Assembly (NCBI GenBank): GCA_019635315.1
Contig: JAHBZT010000006.1
Coordinates: forward strand, 62,001 to 126,000
DNA: 64,000 nt
Source: Rubrivivax sp.
Lineage (GTDB): Bacteria; Pseudomonadota; Gammaproteobacteria; Burkholderiales; Burkholderiaceae_C
Direction of reading: 5' to 3'
A program made the position numbers and the translations under genes. Numbering within the stretch: position 1 is the first letter of the stretch; the number at the start of each line of letters is the position of its first letter. The notes beneath the pieces are model-generated. The model made no database searches and had not been told where the DNA came from. It saw nothing but the letters and a program-made list of their open reading frames with translations. Shown one piece after another: positions 33,592 through 45,147 of this stretch.

Positions 33592-36561
33592 ATGCGCCGC
33601 ACCGCCGCGGCGCTCGCCGTCGTGCTGGCGGGCGCCGCGGCGGTGCTCGGCGTGGCAGCCACGGCCATCGCGGCCACGCCCTCGCCGCTGCCGCAGCCGC
33701 GCGTCGCCTACGACATGCACGGCGCGCGCATCAACCAGATCCGCGCCACGCCGGACTTCGAGCGCCTGGTCACCGTCGGCCAGGACAAGACGCTGCGCGT
33801 GTGGCGGCTGCGCGACCTGGCGCTGCTGCGCACGATCCACGTGCCCAGCGAGCCGGGCGAGGAAGGTTCGCTGCGCTCGCTGGCCGTCACGCCCGATGGT
33901 CGCGAGGTCATCACCGGCGGCTGGACCGGGCTGGCCTGGAGCGGGCAGGCGCAGCTGTACCGCTTCGACCTCGCCAGCGGCCGGCTGCTGCAGGTGCTGC
34001 GCGGCTTTCCGGCGCTGGTCGAGTCGCTGGCGATCAGCGCCGACGGCCGCCGCCTCGCGGTGGGCCTGGGCCGCGGCGGGCTGCGCGTGATCGAGCTGCC
34101 TTCCGGCCGCGAGCTGGCGGCCGATGCCGAATATGCCGAGCGCGTGTCCTTCGCCGACTTCTCGCGCGACGGCCTGCTCGCCACCACCTCGGCCGACGGC
34201 TGCCTGCGCCTGTACGACGCACAGCACCGCCTCGTCTTCCGCGCCGAGTATCCGCCGCCCGCCGATCGCACCGAGCAGTGCCGTGGCGCGCCGCTGGGCG
34301 GCGTGCGCTTCTCGCCGGACGGCACGCGGCTCGCCTTCGGACAGCAGGAGCGCGCCGAGATCGTGCTGATGGACGCCACGCGGCGCATGCTGCTGGCGCG
34401 GCTGGCCGTCGACGACCCGCTGCAGCGTTCGCTGTGCTGCCCGAACTGGAGCGCGGACGGCCGCCGCCTGCACATGCACGGCGTGCATGGCGGCGACGGG
34501 CCGACGCCGCTGTGGCGCGTGGATCTCGGCGCCGGTGGTGGCGGTGGTGGTATCGAGCGGCTGCCGGTCGGTCGCCAGCGCTTCACCAACGTGCTGCCGC
34601 TGCCGGACGGCGAGCTGGTCTTCTCGACCGATGCACCCAGCCTGGCGCGCATCGCCGCCGACGGGCGACTGCGCGCCGAGGCGCTGCCGCCCAACGGCGA
34701 CTTTCGCTTCGAGTGGAGCCGCCTGCGCGTGTCGCACGACGGCCGCCGCGTCGTGCTGCCGTTGCGCGCCGACGGCAGCCAGACGCGCACCCTGGACCTG
34801 GCCGCGCCGGCCGACCGTGCGGTGCGCGAGCCGACCGCCGACGACCTGCGCGACAGTGCGCCGCCGCGCCGCGACGGCGGGGTCGACGCGGTGCTCGGCG
34901 ACTTCGGCTACCGCCACCCGGTTCACGTGGCCGGGCAGGCGCTGGCGCTGAAGCCGTTCCAGAGCCTGCATGCGTGGTCGCGCGCGCCGCAGGGCGGGGC
35001 CTTCGCGCTCGGTTCGCAGTGGTCGGTGCTGCTCGTCGACGCGCAGGGCCGCCGCCAGTGGGAGCAGGACCTGCCGGCGCCGGCGCGCCAGGTCGCCTTC
35101 AGCGGCGACGGGCGCTGGGTCGTCGCCGCGGTCGGCGACGGCACGCTGCGCTGGTACGAGGCCGCCAGCGGCCAGGAACGGCTGGGTGCCTTCCTGCACG
35201 CGAGCGAGCCGCAGTGGGTGGTCTGGCGCAGCGACGGCTACTACAGCAGCTCGCCGCAGGGCGACCGCCATCTCGGCTGGCTGCTCAACCGCGGCGACGA
35301 GACCGCGCCGGACTTCGTGCGTGCCGAGCAGATCGAGCGCGAGCTGTACCGTCCCGACCTGCTCGCCGCTGTCTTCGACACGCCGGCCACGCGCAATGCG
35401 GGCGGCGCGGGCCTGGGCGACCTGTCGGCGCGGCTCGTGCGCCTGGCGCCGCCGCGCGTGCGCATCGAAGCCGCCGAGCCGTCGCCCGACGGCCGCATGC
35501 TGCGCCTGCGCGTGGTGGCCGAGTCCACCGGCCGGCCGCTGCGCGAGCTGGGCGTCTATGTCGACGGCCTGCCGCTGCTGCGGGCCGACGAACGCCTGCT
35601 GACGGCCGCGCAGGCGCAGCGCGTGGAGCGCACGCTGGAGCTGCCCTGGCCGGTGGCCGGCGCGCGCGTGCGCGTGGAGGCCGAGACCGCGCAGTCGCTG
35701 GGCGTGGACGAGACGCGGCCGCTGCACGAGCCGGCGGCGGCTGCCGCCACGCCGGGCCGGCTGTGGGTGCTGGCCGCCGGCGTGCACCGCTTCGAGCGCA
35801 TCCCCGGGCTGCGGCCCTTGCCCTTTGCGCCCAACGATGCGCGCGCGCTGGCCGCGCAGCTGGCGGCGCAGCGCGGGCGCGCCTTCGGCGACGTGCGCCT
35901 GCGCGTGGTCGCCGACGGCAGCGCCGAGCTGCCGACCAAGGCGGCACTGTTGTCCGGGCTGCGGTGGCTGCAGGACGCGCGGCCCGAGGACACGGTGCTC
36001 GTCTTCCTGGCCTCGCACGGCACCACCGACGCCTCGGAGTACTACTTCATGACGCGCGACACCGACGCGGCCGATGCGGAACGCATCGTGCGCGCGCAGG
36101 ACGAGCGCGGCAGCGTGCCCGCCGGCGGCGTGCCCAGCGCACTGACCGCCAGCGAGATCCTCGAGCAGCTGCGCCGCGTGCCGGGGCGCCGGCTGCTCGT
36201 CATCGACACCTGCGAGTCCGGCGTCGCCGACGGCCGCCGCAACCCGCACACGCTGCTCAAGCGCAGCGCGTCGACGCAGCTCGCGGTGTGGTCGGCGGCG
36301 CGCGGCGACCAGGACTCCTACGAGTCGCCGGATGCGCCGCACGGCCTGTTCACGCAGTCGCTGCTGCAGTCGCTACGCGAGTCCGCCGGCGCGCCGGCCC
36401 GCCTGGAGGCCCTGCACGACGCGGTCAGCGTGCGCGTGGCGGCCGGTGTCGAGAAGCTGCGATCGATGATCCGCGACCCGCGCCTGCGCGAGCGCGTTCA
36501 GCAGACGCCGGTGCTGTCGGCGCCGCCGGTGCTGCAGCAGATGGTGGTCGCGGCGCCCTGA
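33592..36561 (+). CDS. Exported WD40 beta-propeller protein with C-terminal caspase-like (C14) protease domain
   Basis: A 989-residue protein. It has a signal peptide (LAVVLAGAAAVLGVAATAIAA), then a WD40-like propeller over about residues 45-600 (TVGQDKTLRVWRLRDL, LAISADGRRLAVGL, VRFSPDGTRLAFG). An Ig-like segment follows at about 615-690 (LRELGVYVDGLPLL) and a caspase/metacaspase fold from about 720. The catalytic dyad is His809 (FLASHGTTD) and Cys874 (VIDTCESG). It follows tpsA after 89 bases with no terminator, so it belongs to the TPS operon. An exported clan CD protease beside a TPS pair suggests processing, shedding or quality control of the exoprotein. That role is an inference; no substrate site can be named. 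The ATG at 33592 is chosen for the signal peptide. Confidence 0.88.
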   Translation: MRRTAAALAVVLAGAAAVLGVAATAIAATPSPLPQPRVAYDMHGARINQIRATPDFERLVTVGQDKTLRVWRLRDLALLRTIHVPSEPGEEGSLRSLAVTPDGREVITGGWTGLAWSGQAQLYRFDLASGRLLQVLRGFPALVESLAISADGRRLAVGLGRGGLRVIELPSGRELAADAEYAERVSFADFSRDGLLATTSADGCLRLYDAQHRLVFRAEYPPPADRTEQCRGAPLGGVRFSPDGTRLAFGQQERAEIVLMDATRRMLLARLAVDDPLQRSLCCPNWSADGRRLHMHGVHGGDGPTPLWRVDLGAGGGGGGIERLPVGRQRFTNVLPLPDGELVFSTDAPSLARIAADGRLRAEALPPNGDFRFEWSRLRVSHDGRRVVLPLRADGSQTRTLDLAAPADRAVREPTADDLRDSAPPRRDGGVDAVLGDFGYRHPVHVAGQALALKPFQSLHAWSRAPQGGAFALGSQWSVLLVDAQGRRQWEQDLPAPARQVAFSGDGRWVVAAVGDGTLRWYEAASGQERLGAFLHASEPQWVVWRSDGYYSSSPQGDRHLGWLLNRGDETAPDFVRAEQIERELYRPDLLAAVFDTPATRNAGGAGLGDLSARLVRLAPPRVRIEAAEPSPDGRMLRLRVVAESTGRPLRELGVYVDGLPLLRADERLLTAAQAQRVERTLELPWPVAGARVRVEAETAQSLGVDETRPLHEPAAAAATPGRLWVLAAGVHRFERIPGLRPLPFAPNDARALAAQLAAQRGRAFGDVRLRVVADGSAELPTKAALLSGLRWLQDARPEDTVLVFLASHGTTDASEYYFMTRDTDAADAERIVRAQDERGSVPAGGVPSALTASEILEQLRRVPGRRLLVIDTCESGVADGRRNPHTLLKRSASTQLAVWSAARGDQDSYESPDAPHGLFTQSLLQSLRESAGAPARLEALHDAVSVRVAAGVEKLRSMIRDPRLRERVQQTPVLSAPPVLQQMVVAAP

Positions 36562-36580
36562 GGCCCGGGGCGCCGGGGCG

Positions 36581-37744
36581 TCAGGCCGTCACCGTCACGC
36601 TCGCCAGCGCGCGCAGCATCGCCTCGCAGCGCGCCAGCTGCGCCAGGCTGACATATTCGTCGGCCTGGTGGGCCTGGTTGATCGAGCCCGGGCCGCAGAC
36701 CACGGTGGACATGCCCTGGCGCTGGAACATGCCGGCCTCGGTGCCGAAGGCGACATGCGTCGTGCGTTCGCTGCCCAGCAGGCGCTGCACCAGGCGCAGC
36801 ACCGGCTCGTCGGCGGCGGCGCGGAAGGCCGGCATCGAGGCCGTGCTCTCGAAGCGGAAGCCGGCCTGCGGCGTCACCGCCTTCATCGCCGGCTCCAGCG
36901 CGGACGCCGCCGCCACGATGCGCCGCTGCAGCGCGTCGACGTCGCTGCCCGGCAGGTCGCGGAATTCGTAGTGCAGGCGTGCCGATTCGGGCACGATGTT
37001 GTCGGCGATGCCGCCTTCGATGCGGCAGACCGCGGCGGTGGTGTAGGGCACGTCGAAGCCGTCCTGGCGCGGCCCGCTCGCGCGCAGCTCGTCGGCCAGG
37101 CCGGCCACCGCGGCGGCCACGCGCGCGGCGGCCTCCACGGCGTTGACCGCCATCGGCGTCAGCGACGAATGCGCGGCCTTGCCGTGCACGTGGCAGCGCC
37201 AGCGGTGCACGCCCTTGTGCGCGACGGCGGGCGTCATGTCGGTCGGCTCGCCGACGATGCACAGCGCCGGCGCCAGCCCGGCGTCGCGCAGGTCGGCCAG
37301 CAGGTGGCGCACGCCGAAGCCCCCGACCTCCTCGTCGTAGCTGAAGGCATAGTGCAGCGCGAAGGGCGGGTCGGCCTCCAGGAAGTGGCGCGTGCTGGCG
37401 ACCACGGTGCCGATGAAGGCCTTCATGTCGGCGCTGCCGCGCCCGTAGAGCCGGCCGTCGCGCACGGCGCCGGACAGCGGGTCCTCCCGCCAGTCCTGGC
37501 CGTCCCAGGGCACGGTGTCGGTGTGGCCCGACAGCACCAGTCCACCGGGCTTGCCGGCGCCCAGCGTCGCGAACAGGTTGGCCTTGCGGCGCTCGTCGTC
37601 CCAGGTCAGGCGCAGGTCCACGCCCAGGCCGCGCAGGTGGTCGGCGATGCACTCGATCAGCGCCAGGTTGCTCTGGTCGCTGCGCGTGTCCAGGCGCACC
37701 AGGCGCTGCGCCCAGGCCAGGGCGTCGGGGGAAGGGTGGTCCAT
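36581..37744 (-). CDS. argE: Acetylornithine deacetylase (M20 family)
   Basis: A 387-residue M20 zinc peptidase-like enzyme that removes acetyl from N-acetylornithine in arginine synthesis. Metal and catalytic motifs are LSGHTDTVPWDGQDW (His, Asp), GRGSADMKAFIG, FSYDEEVGGFGV (Glu-Glu), CIVGEPTDM and the late His in GSINQAHQADEYV. The dimerisation domain lies between about 180 and 290. Length and motifs fit ArgE of betaproteobacteria better than DapE. The gene is divergent from the Ser/Thr dehydratase and convergent with the caspase gene. It stands apart from other arginine genes. Confidence 0.9.
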   Translation of the reverse strand: MDHPSPDALAWAQRLVRLDTRSDQSNLALIECIADHLRGLGVDLRLTWDDERRKANLFATLGAGKPGGLVLSGHTDTVPWDGQDWREDPLSGAVRDGRLYGRGSADMKAFIGTVVASTRHFLEADPPFALHYAFSYDEEVGGFGVRHLLADLRDAGLAPALCIVGEPTDMTPAVAHKGVHRWRCHVHGKAAHSSLTPMAVNAVEAAARVAAAVAGLADELRASGPRQDGFDVPYTTAAVCRIEGGIADNIVPESARLHYEFRDLPGSDVDALQRRIVAAASALEPAMKAVTPQAGFRFESTASMPAFRAAADEPVLRLVQRLLGSERTTHVAFGTEAGMFQRQGMSTVVCGPGSINQAHQADEYVSLAQLARCEAMLRALASVTVTA

Positions 37745-37762
37745 GCTGCGCACTGTAGCGGC

Positions 37763-37768
37763 TAGCAT
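37763..37768 (+). promoter_or_regulatory. -10 box (TAGCAT) six bases before the dehydratase ATG
   Basis: TAGCAT-N6-ATG with no Shine-Dalgarno sequence. Transcription would start at or next to the ATG, giving a leaderless mRNA. The same arrangement precedes dnaE and ubiG. Confidence 0.5.
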
Positions 37769-37774
37769 CGGGCG

Positions 37775-38746
37775 ATGCCCGAGACCGACGATTCCACGCT
37801 GCCCGTGACGGCGGCCGACATCGAGGCCGCCGCCGCGCGCACCGCAGGCGACCTCCGCCGCACGCCGCTGTGGCGGCTGCCCGGTGCCGCGTTCGGCGTG
37901 GACTGCGCCGAGGTCTGGCTGAAGCTGGAGCAGTTGCAGCGCTCGGGCAGTTTCAAGGCGCGCGGCATGTTCAACCGGCTGCGCAGCGCGCAGCGCGACG
38001 GGCAGCTGCCGGCCGCCGGCGTGGTGATCGCCTCGGGCGGCAATGCCGGCATCGCGGCGGCGACGGCGGCGCACGCGCTGGGCGTGCGCTGCGAGGTCTT
38101 CCTGCCCGAGGTCAGCAGTCCGGCCAAGCGCGCCGCGCTGGCCGCGCTGGGCGCCGAGCTCGTCGTCACCGGCGCGGCCTATGCCGATGCGCTGGCGGCC
38201 TGCCTGGCGCGCCAGCAGGCCACGGGGGCACTGCTGATGCACGCCTACGACCAGCCCGAGGTCGTGGCCGGTGCCGGCACGCTGGCGCGCGAGGTCGAGC
38301 GGGAGGCCGGCCTGCCCGAGCAGGTGCTGGTCAGCGTCGGCGGCGGCGGGCTCATCGCCGGCATCGCCGCCTGGGTTGCGGGCCGCGCGCAGGTGCACGC
38401 ACTGGAGCCGCCGGGTTCGCCGACGCTGCACGCCGCGCTGGCCGCCGGCGAGCCGGTCGATGTCGAGGTCGGCGGGCTGGCGGCGGACGCGCTGGGCGCG
38501 CGGCGCATCGGCGGCATCGCCTGGCCGCTGTGCCGCCGCTTCGTGACCACCGCGCAGCTCGTCGACGACGCGGCGATCCTCGCCGCGCAGCGGCGGCTGT
38601 GGAACGACTTCCGGCTCGCGGTGGAGCCGGCCGCGGCGCTGCCGCTGGCTGCGCTCGCCGCGGGCCTCGTGCGCCCGGCGCGCCACGAACGGGTGCTGCT
38701 CGTCGTCTGCGGCGCCAACCTGGACCCGGCGACGCTGAGCGCCTGA
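37775..38746 (+). CDS. PLP-dependent serine/threonine dehydratase family protein
   Basis: A 323-residue fold-type II PLP enzyme. The Schiff-base lysine is in GSFKARGMFNRL (about residue 57), IASGGNAGIAAATAAHALGV is the substrate loop, and SVGGGGLIAGIA binds the cofactor phosphate. It lacks the C-terminal ACT regulatory domain of biosynthetic IlvA, so it is a catabolic-type threonine/serine dehydratase or a relative. The substrate loop reads SGGNAG rather than the commoner SSGNHA, so the substrate may differ. No pathway neighbours help. A TAGCAT box lies six bases before the ATG. Confidence 0.85.
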   Translation: MPETDDSTLPVTAADIEAAAARTAGDLRRTPLWRLPGAAFGVDCAEVWLKLEQLQRSGSFKARGMFNRLRSAQRDGQLPAAGVVIASGGNAGIAAATAAHALGVRCEVFLPEVSSPAKRAALAALGAELVVTGAAYADALAACLARQQATGALLMHAYDQPEVVAGAGTLAREVEREAGLPEQVLVSVGGGGLIAGIAAWVAGRAQVHALEPPGSPTLHAALAAGEPVDVEVGGLAADALGARRIGGIAWPLCRRFVTTAQLVDDAAILAAQRRLWNDFRLAVEPAAALPLAALAAGLVRPARHERVLLVVCGANLDPATLSA

Positions 38747-38921
38747 GCATCGCCAGGGACCGGCGGCGTGCAGCGTTGCCCCGCGGCGGCGCGGTGCCCG
38801 GCCGGGCCTGCCGACCCCGGGCGACATGCTGCGTCGTCGCCGGCCCCGGGCCCGGCCTGCCGGCGGCGCGGCGGTGCTGCAGCGGGCAAGCTGGTAAGGT
38901 CAGCCCAGGGCCCCGCGCCGG

Positions 38922-39944
38922 ATGGGGCCGTGGAGCCCGCCCGTGTCGACCACACCGCCCACACCGCCCACGCCACCCACACCGCCCGCGCCTCGTTTTC
39001 TGGTGTCCGACGAGAGCGCATCCGATCCGCGTGCCGAGCTGGCCGCCGGCCTGCTGCGCCGGCCGCAGGCGGCCTTGGCCCCGAAGTTCTTCTACGACCG
39101 CCTGGGCTCGGCGCTCTTCGTCGCCATCACCGAGCTCGACGAGTACACGTTGACGCGGGACGAGGCCGCCGTGCTGGCCGCCCATGGCGACGAGATCGCC
39201 GCCGCGGTGCATGCGCGGCTGGGTCCGCGGCCGACGCTGGTGGATCTGGGCGCCGGCGACTGCGCCAAGGCGGCGGCGCTGTTCACGCGCCTGCAGCCGG
39301 CCCGTTATGTCGCCGTCGACATCGCGGTCGACTTCGTGCGCGAGGCCCTGGCCGCGCTGCAGCAGCGCCACCCGGCGATCGAGATGTGGGGCGTCGGCCA
39401 GGACTTCTCGCAGCGCCTGGCGCTGCCGGCCGGGCTGCCCGCCGGTCCGGCGCTGGTCTTCTACCCGGGCTCGAGCATCGGCAATTTCGAGCCGGCCGAT
39501 GCGCTGCGGCTGCTGCAGCAGGCGCGTGCCGCGGCCGCCGGCGGGGCGCTGCTGATCGGCGTCGACCTCGTGCGCGCCGCGCCGTCGCTGCACGCCGCCT
39601 ACGACGACGCGCTGGGCGTCACCGCGGCCTTCAACCTGAACCTGCTGCGCCACGCCAACCGGCTGCTCGGCAGCGACTTCGACCCGCGCCAGTGGGCGCA
39701 CGAGGCGAGCTGGGACGCCGCCGGCTCGCGCGTGCAGATGTGGCTGCGCGCGCGCCAGGCGCTCACGGTGCGCTGGCCGGGCGGCGAGCGCATGTTCGCG
39801 GCCGGCGAACGCATCCACACCGAGAATGCCTTCAAGTGGACGCCCGAGGCCTTCGCCGCGCTGCTGCGCGACGCCGGCTGGCGCGCGCCGCGCCACTGGC
39901 GCGAGGGCGCGGGGCGCTTCGCCGTCTTCCTGGCCAGCGCCTGA
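38922..39944 (+). CDS. egtD: L-histidine N-alpha-methyltransferase EgtD
   Basis: A 340-residue SAM methyltransferase that trimethylates histidine to hercynine, the first step of ergothioneine synthesis. Family motifs are KFFYDRLGSALFVAITELDEYTLT, LVDLGAGDCAKAAAL (SAM motif I), FYPGSSIGNFEP, LLIGVDLVRA, NLLRHANRLLGSDF and IHTENAFKW near the histidine-binding region. The first 25 residues are an unusual Pro/Thr repeat (TPPTPPTPPTPP). A GTG at 38943 is an alternative start. The partner egtB, normally adjacent, is not here. The neighbours are a dehydratase and a convergent hydrolase. Confidence 0.93.
   Translation: MGPWSPPVSTTPPTPPTPPTPPAPRFLVSDESASDPRAELAAGLLRRPQAALAPKFFYDRLGSALFVAITELDEYTLTRDEAAVLAAHGDEIAAAVHARLGPRPTLVDLGAGDCAKAAALFTRLQPARYVAVDIAVDFVREALAALQQRHPAIEMWGVGQDFSQRLALPAGLPAGPALVFYPGSSIGNFEPADALRLLQQARAAAAGGALLIGVDLVRAAPSLHAAYDDALGVTAAFNLNLLRHANRLLGSDFDPRQWAHEASWDAAGSRVQMWLRARQALTVRWPGGERMFAAGERIHTENAFKWTPEAFAALLRDAGWRAPRHWREGAGRFAVFLASA
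38951..38986 (+). repeat. Four 9-bp tandem repeats at the 5' end of egtD
   Basis: CACACCGCC occurs four times in a row (third copy CACGCCACC), coding for the Thr-Pro-Pro repeat at the N-terminus of EgtD. The 9-bp unit keeps frame if it slips. Confidence 0.75.
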
Positions 39945-39948
39945 AGGC

Positions 39949-40902
39949 TCAGCGCAGGCCCAGGAACTCGCGCACCGGGGCCACGCTGGCGGCCGGGTCC
40001 TCTTCCTGCGGCACATGGCCCAGCGCGTCGAAGACGACGAGACGGCTGCCGGGAATGGCCTGCTCGAAGGCGCGCGCCACGCCGAGGTCGAAGATGCGGT
40101 CGCGGCCACCCCACACCAGCAGCGTCGGCTGGCGGATCGTCGCGATGCGCTCGGCATGCTCGCCGATCGTCATCGCCTGCAGCCGCTCGCGCAGCGCGCG
40201 CCGGTTGCCCTCGCGCAGCGTCAGCTCGAAATAGCGGTCCACCAGTTCGGGCGTGACCTTGGTCGGGTCGCCGTAGACGCTGGCCAGGCCCTGCGCGACC
40301 AGCGAGCGCGGCAGGATCCACTCGGTGACGCGGCCGAGCACGGGCGTGCGCGCGACGATCCAGCCCAGCGGCACGGCGTCCGGCGTGAAGGCCGGGCCGG
40401 CGGCGTCCACCAGCACCAGCGAGTGCACGCGCGCGGGCGCCATCACCGCGGTGCGCCAGGCCACCTCGCCGCCGAGCGAGTTGCCGCCGATCACCGCCTG
40501 CCGCACCTGCAGGTGGTCCAGCAGGTCCAGCACGAAGCGCGCGTAGGTGTCGCCGTGGTAGCCGGCGGCGGCATAGGCGCCGGTCGCCGGGCCGGTGAGG
40601 CCGAAGCCGGGCAGGTCGAAGCTGATGACGCGGCGCTGGCCCTTCAGCGCACGCACCCAGCCTTCCCAGGTGTGCAGGCTGGCCGAGGTGCCGTGGATCA
40701 GCACCACGGGCAGCGGATCGTCGCGCGGGCCCTCGTCGCGCAGGTGCACGAGCTGGCCCCTCAGCTCGATGAAGTCCGAGGGCGGCGGCGCCCAGCGCGC
40801 GACCAGCGTGTCCACCGGCCGCTCGGGCGCGCGCGACATCGCCAGCACGACGGCGCTGAGCAGGATCAGCGCGCCGAGGAGGCGCAGGAGCCAGGCGGTC
40901 AT
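39949..40902 (-). CDS. Membrane-anchored alpha/beta hydrolase
   Basis: A 317-residue hydrolase with an N-terminal membrane helix (WLLRLLGALILLSAVVLAM) and an alpha/beta-hydrolase fold. The oxyanion loop is in VVLIHGTSASLHTWEGW, the nucleophile in GGNSLGGEVAW, the acid in LLVWGGRDRIFDL and the catalytic His in DALGHVPQEEDP. The substrate is unknown; relatives include esterases and haloalkane- or meta-cleavage-type hydrolases. A TAGAAT box eight bases before the ATG suggests a very short leader. Divergent from dnaE and convergent with egtD, four bases apart. Confidence 0.88.
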   Translation of the reverse strand: MTAWLLRLLGALILLSAVVLAMSRAPERPVDTLVARWAPPPSDFIELRGQLVHLRDEGPRDDPLPVVLIHGTSASLHTWEGWVRALKGQRRVISFDLPGFGLTGPATGAYAAAGYHGDTYARFVLDLLDHLQVRQAVIGGNSLGGEVAWRTAVMAPARVHSLVLVDAAGPAFTPDAVPLGWIVARTPVLGRVTEWILPRSLVAQGLASVYGDPTKVTPELVDRYFELTLREGNRRALRERLQAMTIGEHAERIATIRQPTLLVWGGRDRIFDLGVARAFEQAIPGSRLVVFDALGHVPQEEDPAASVAPVREFLGLR

Positions 40903-40910
40903 CGCGCGGG

Positions 40911-40916
40911 ATTCTA
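40911..40916 (-). promoter_or_regulatory. -10 box (TAGAAT) eight bases before the hydrolase ATG
   Basis: TAGAAT-N8-ATG on the minus strand, back to back with the dnaE box 40 bases away. No Shine-Dalgarno sequence lies between box and ATG. Confidence 0.5.
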
Positions 40917-40955
40917 GGAGGCGGCGCGCGCCCGTTCCGACGGGGAGGCGCTGCC

Positions 40956-40961
40956 TAGAAT
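40956..40961 (+). promoter_or_regulatory. -10 box (TAGAAT) six bases before the dnaE ATG
   Basis: TAGAAT-N6-ATG. With usual spacing the first transcribed base would be at or beside the A of the start codon, so the dnaE mRNA may be leaderless. There is no Shine-Dalgarno sequence. Confidence 0.5.
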
Positions 40962-40967
40962 GCCCGC

Positions 40968-44516
<3,549 letters not shown>

Positions 44517-44594
44517 AAAGCCCGTGAACCGCGGCCAACCCAGCCGGTCGGACAGGCGTTAGAACGGCGTCCGCCACGACGACTGGAGTCCACG

Positions 44595-45047
44595 ATGCGA
44601 AGCCTGATCACCGCCGCCACTGCCGCCACCGCCGCCGCCGCCACGATGGGCCTGTGGTCCGCGCCGGCCGCCGCCGTCGACGTCGGCGTCTCGGTGCAGA
44701 TCAGCCAGCCCGGGGTCTACGGGCGCATCGACATCGGCCGCTTCCCGCAACCGCAGGTCATCGTCGCGCAGCCGGTCGTCGTCGCGCGGCCGGTCGCGGT
44801 GGCGCCGCCGCAGCCGGTCTACATGTGGGTGCCGCCCGGCCACCGCAAGAACTGGAAGAAGCATTGCCGCGACTATGGCGCCTGCGGCGTGCCGGTGTAT
44901 TTCGTGCGCCACGACTGGTACGACCAGCATGTGCACCCGCGCGGCAAGCGCGGCTACCGCGACCGCGACGACGACCGGCGCTGGGACCGCGGCGACGACC
45001 GCCGCGGTCACCCCGGCAAGGGCCGCGGCCGCGGCCGCGACGACTGA
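44595..45047 (+). CDS. Hypothetical exported basic/His-Arg-Asp-rich protein
   Basis: A 150-residue protein with a signal peptide (AATAATAAAATMGLWSAPAAA). The mature part begins VDVGVSVQISQPGVYGRIDIGRFPQP, then a PVVVARPVAVAPPQPV segment and a CRDYGACGVPVYFVRHDWY core with two cysteines. The end is a highly charged tail of Arg/Asp/Gly (RDRDDDRRWDRGDDRRG). Similar small periplasmic proteins are common in Burkholderiales and uncharacterised. TGGAG about eight bases before the ATG supports the start. A TAGAAC box lies near 44560. No functional link to dnaE or the patatin gene is evident. Confidence 0.8.
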   Translation: MRSLITAATAATAAAATMGLWSAPAAAVDVGVSVQISQPGVYGRIDIGRFPQPQVIVAQPVVVARPVAVAPPQPVYMWVPPGHRKNWKKHCRDYGACGVPVYFVRHDWYDQHVHPRGKRGYRDRDDDRRWDRGDDRRGHPGKGRGRGRDD

Positions 45048-45147
45048 CGCGGTCGCCACCGCGCCGACGCCCGGCAGGGGCGCCGCCGGCGCGTAGGGGA
45101 TAGTCTGCCGTCCGCCGCGGCGCCGGCCGCGGCACCATTGCGGGGTC

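Noticed and set aside
32767-36342. A 1191-codon open frame on the minus strand opposite the caspase gene and the end of tpsA
   Set aside because: It mirrors codon-position GC bias of the plus-strand genes, has low-complexity His/Arg/Ala/Gln composition and no family motifs. Similar shadows occur opposite dnaE, the GT41 gene, gyrA and rpsA.
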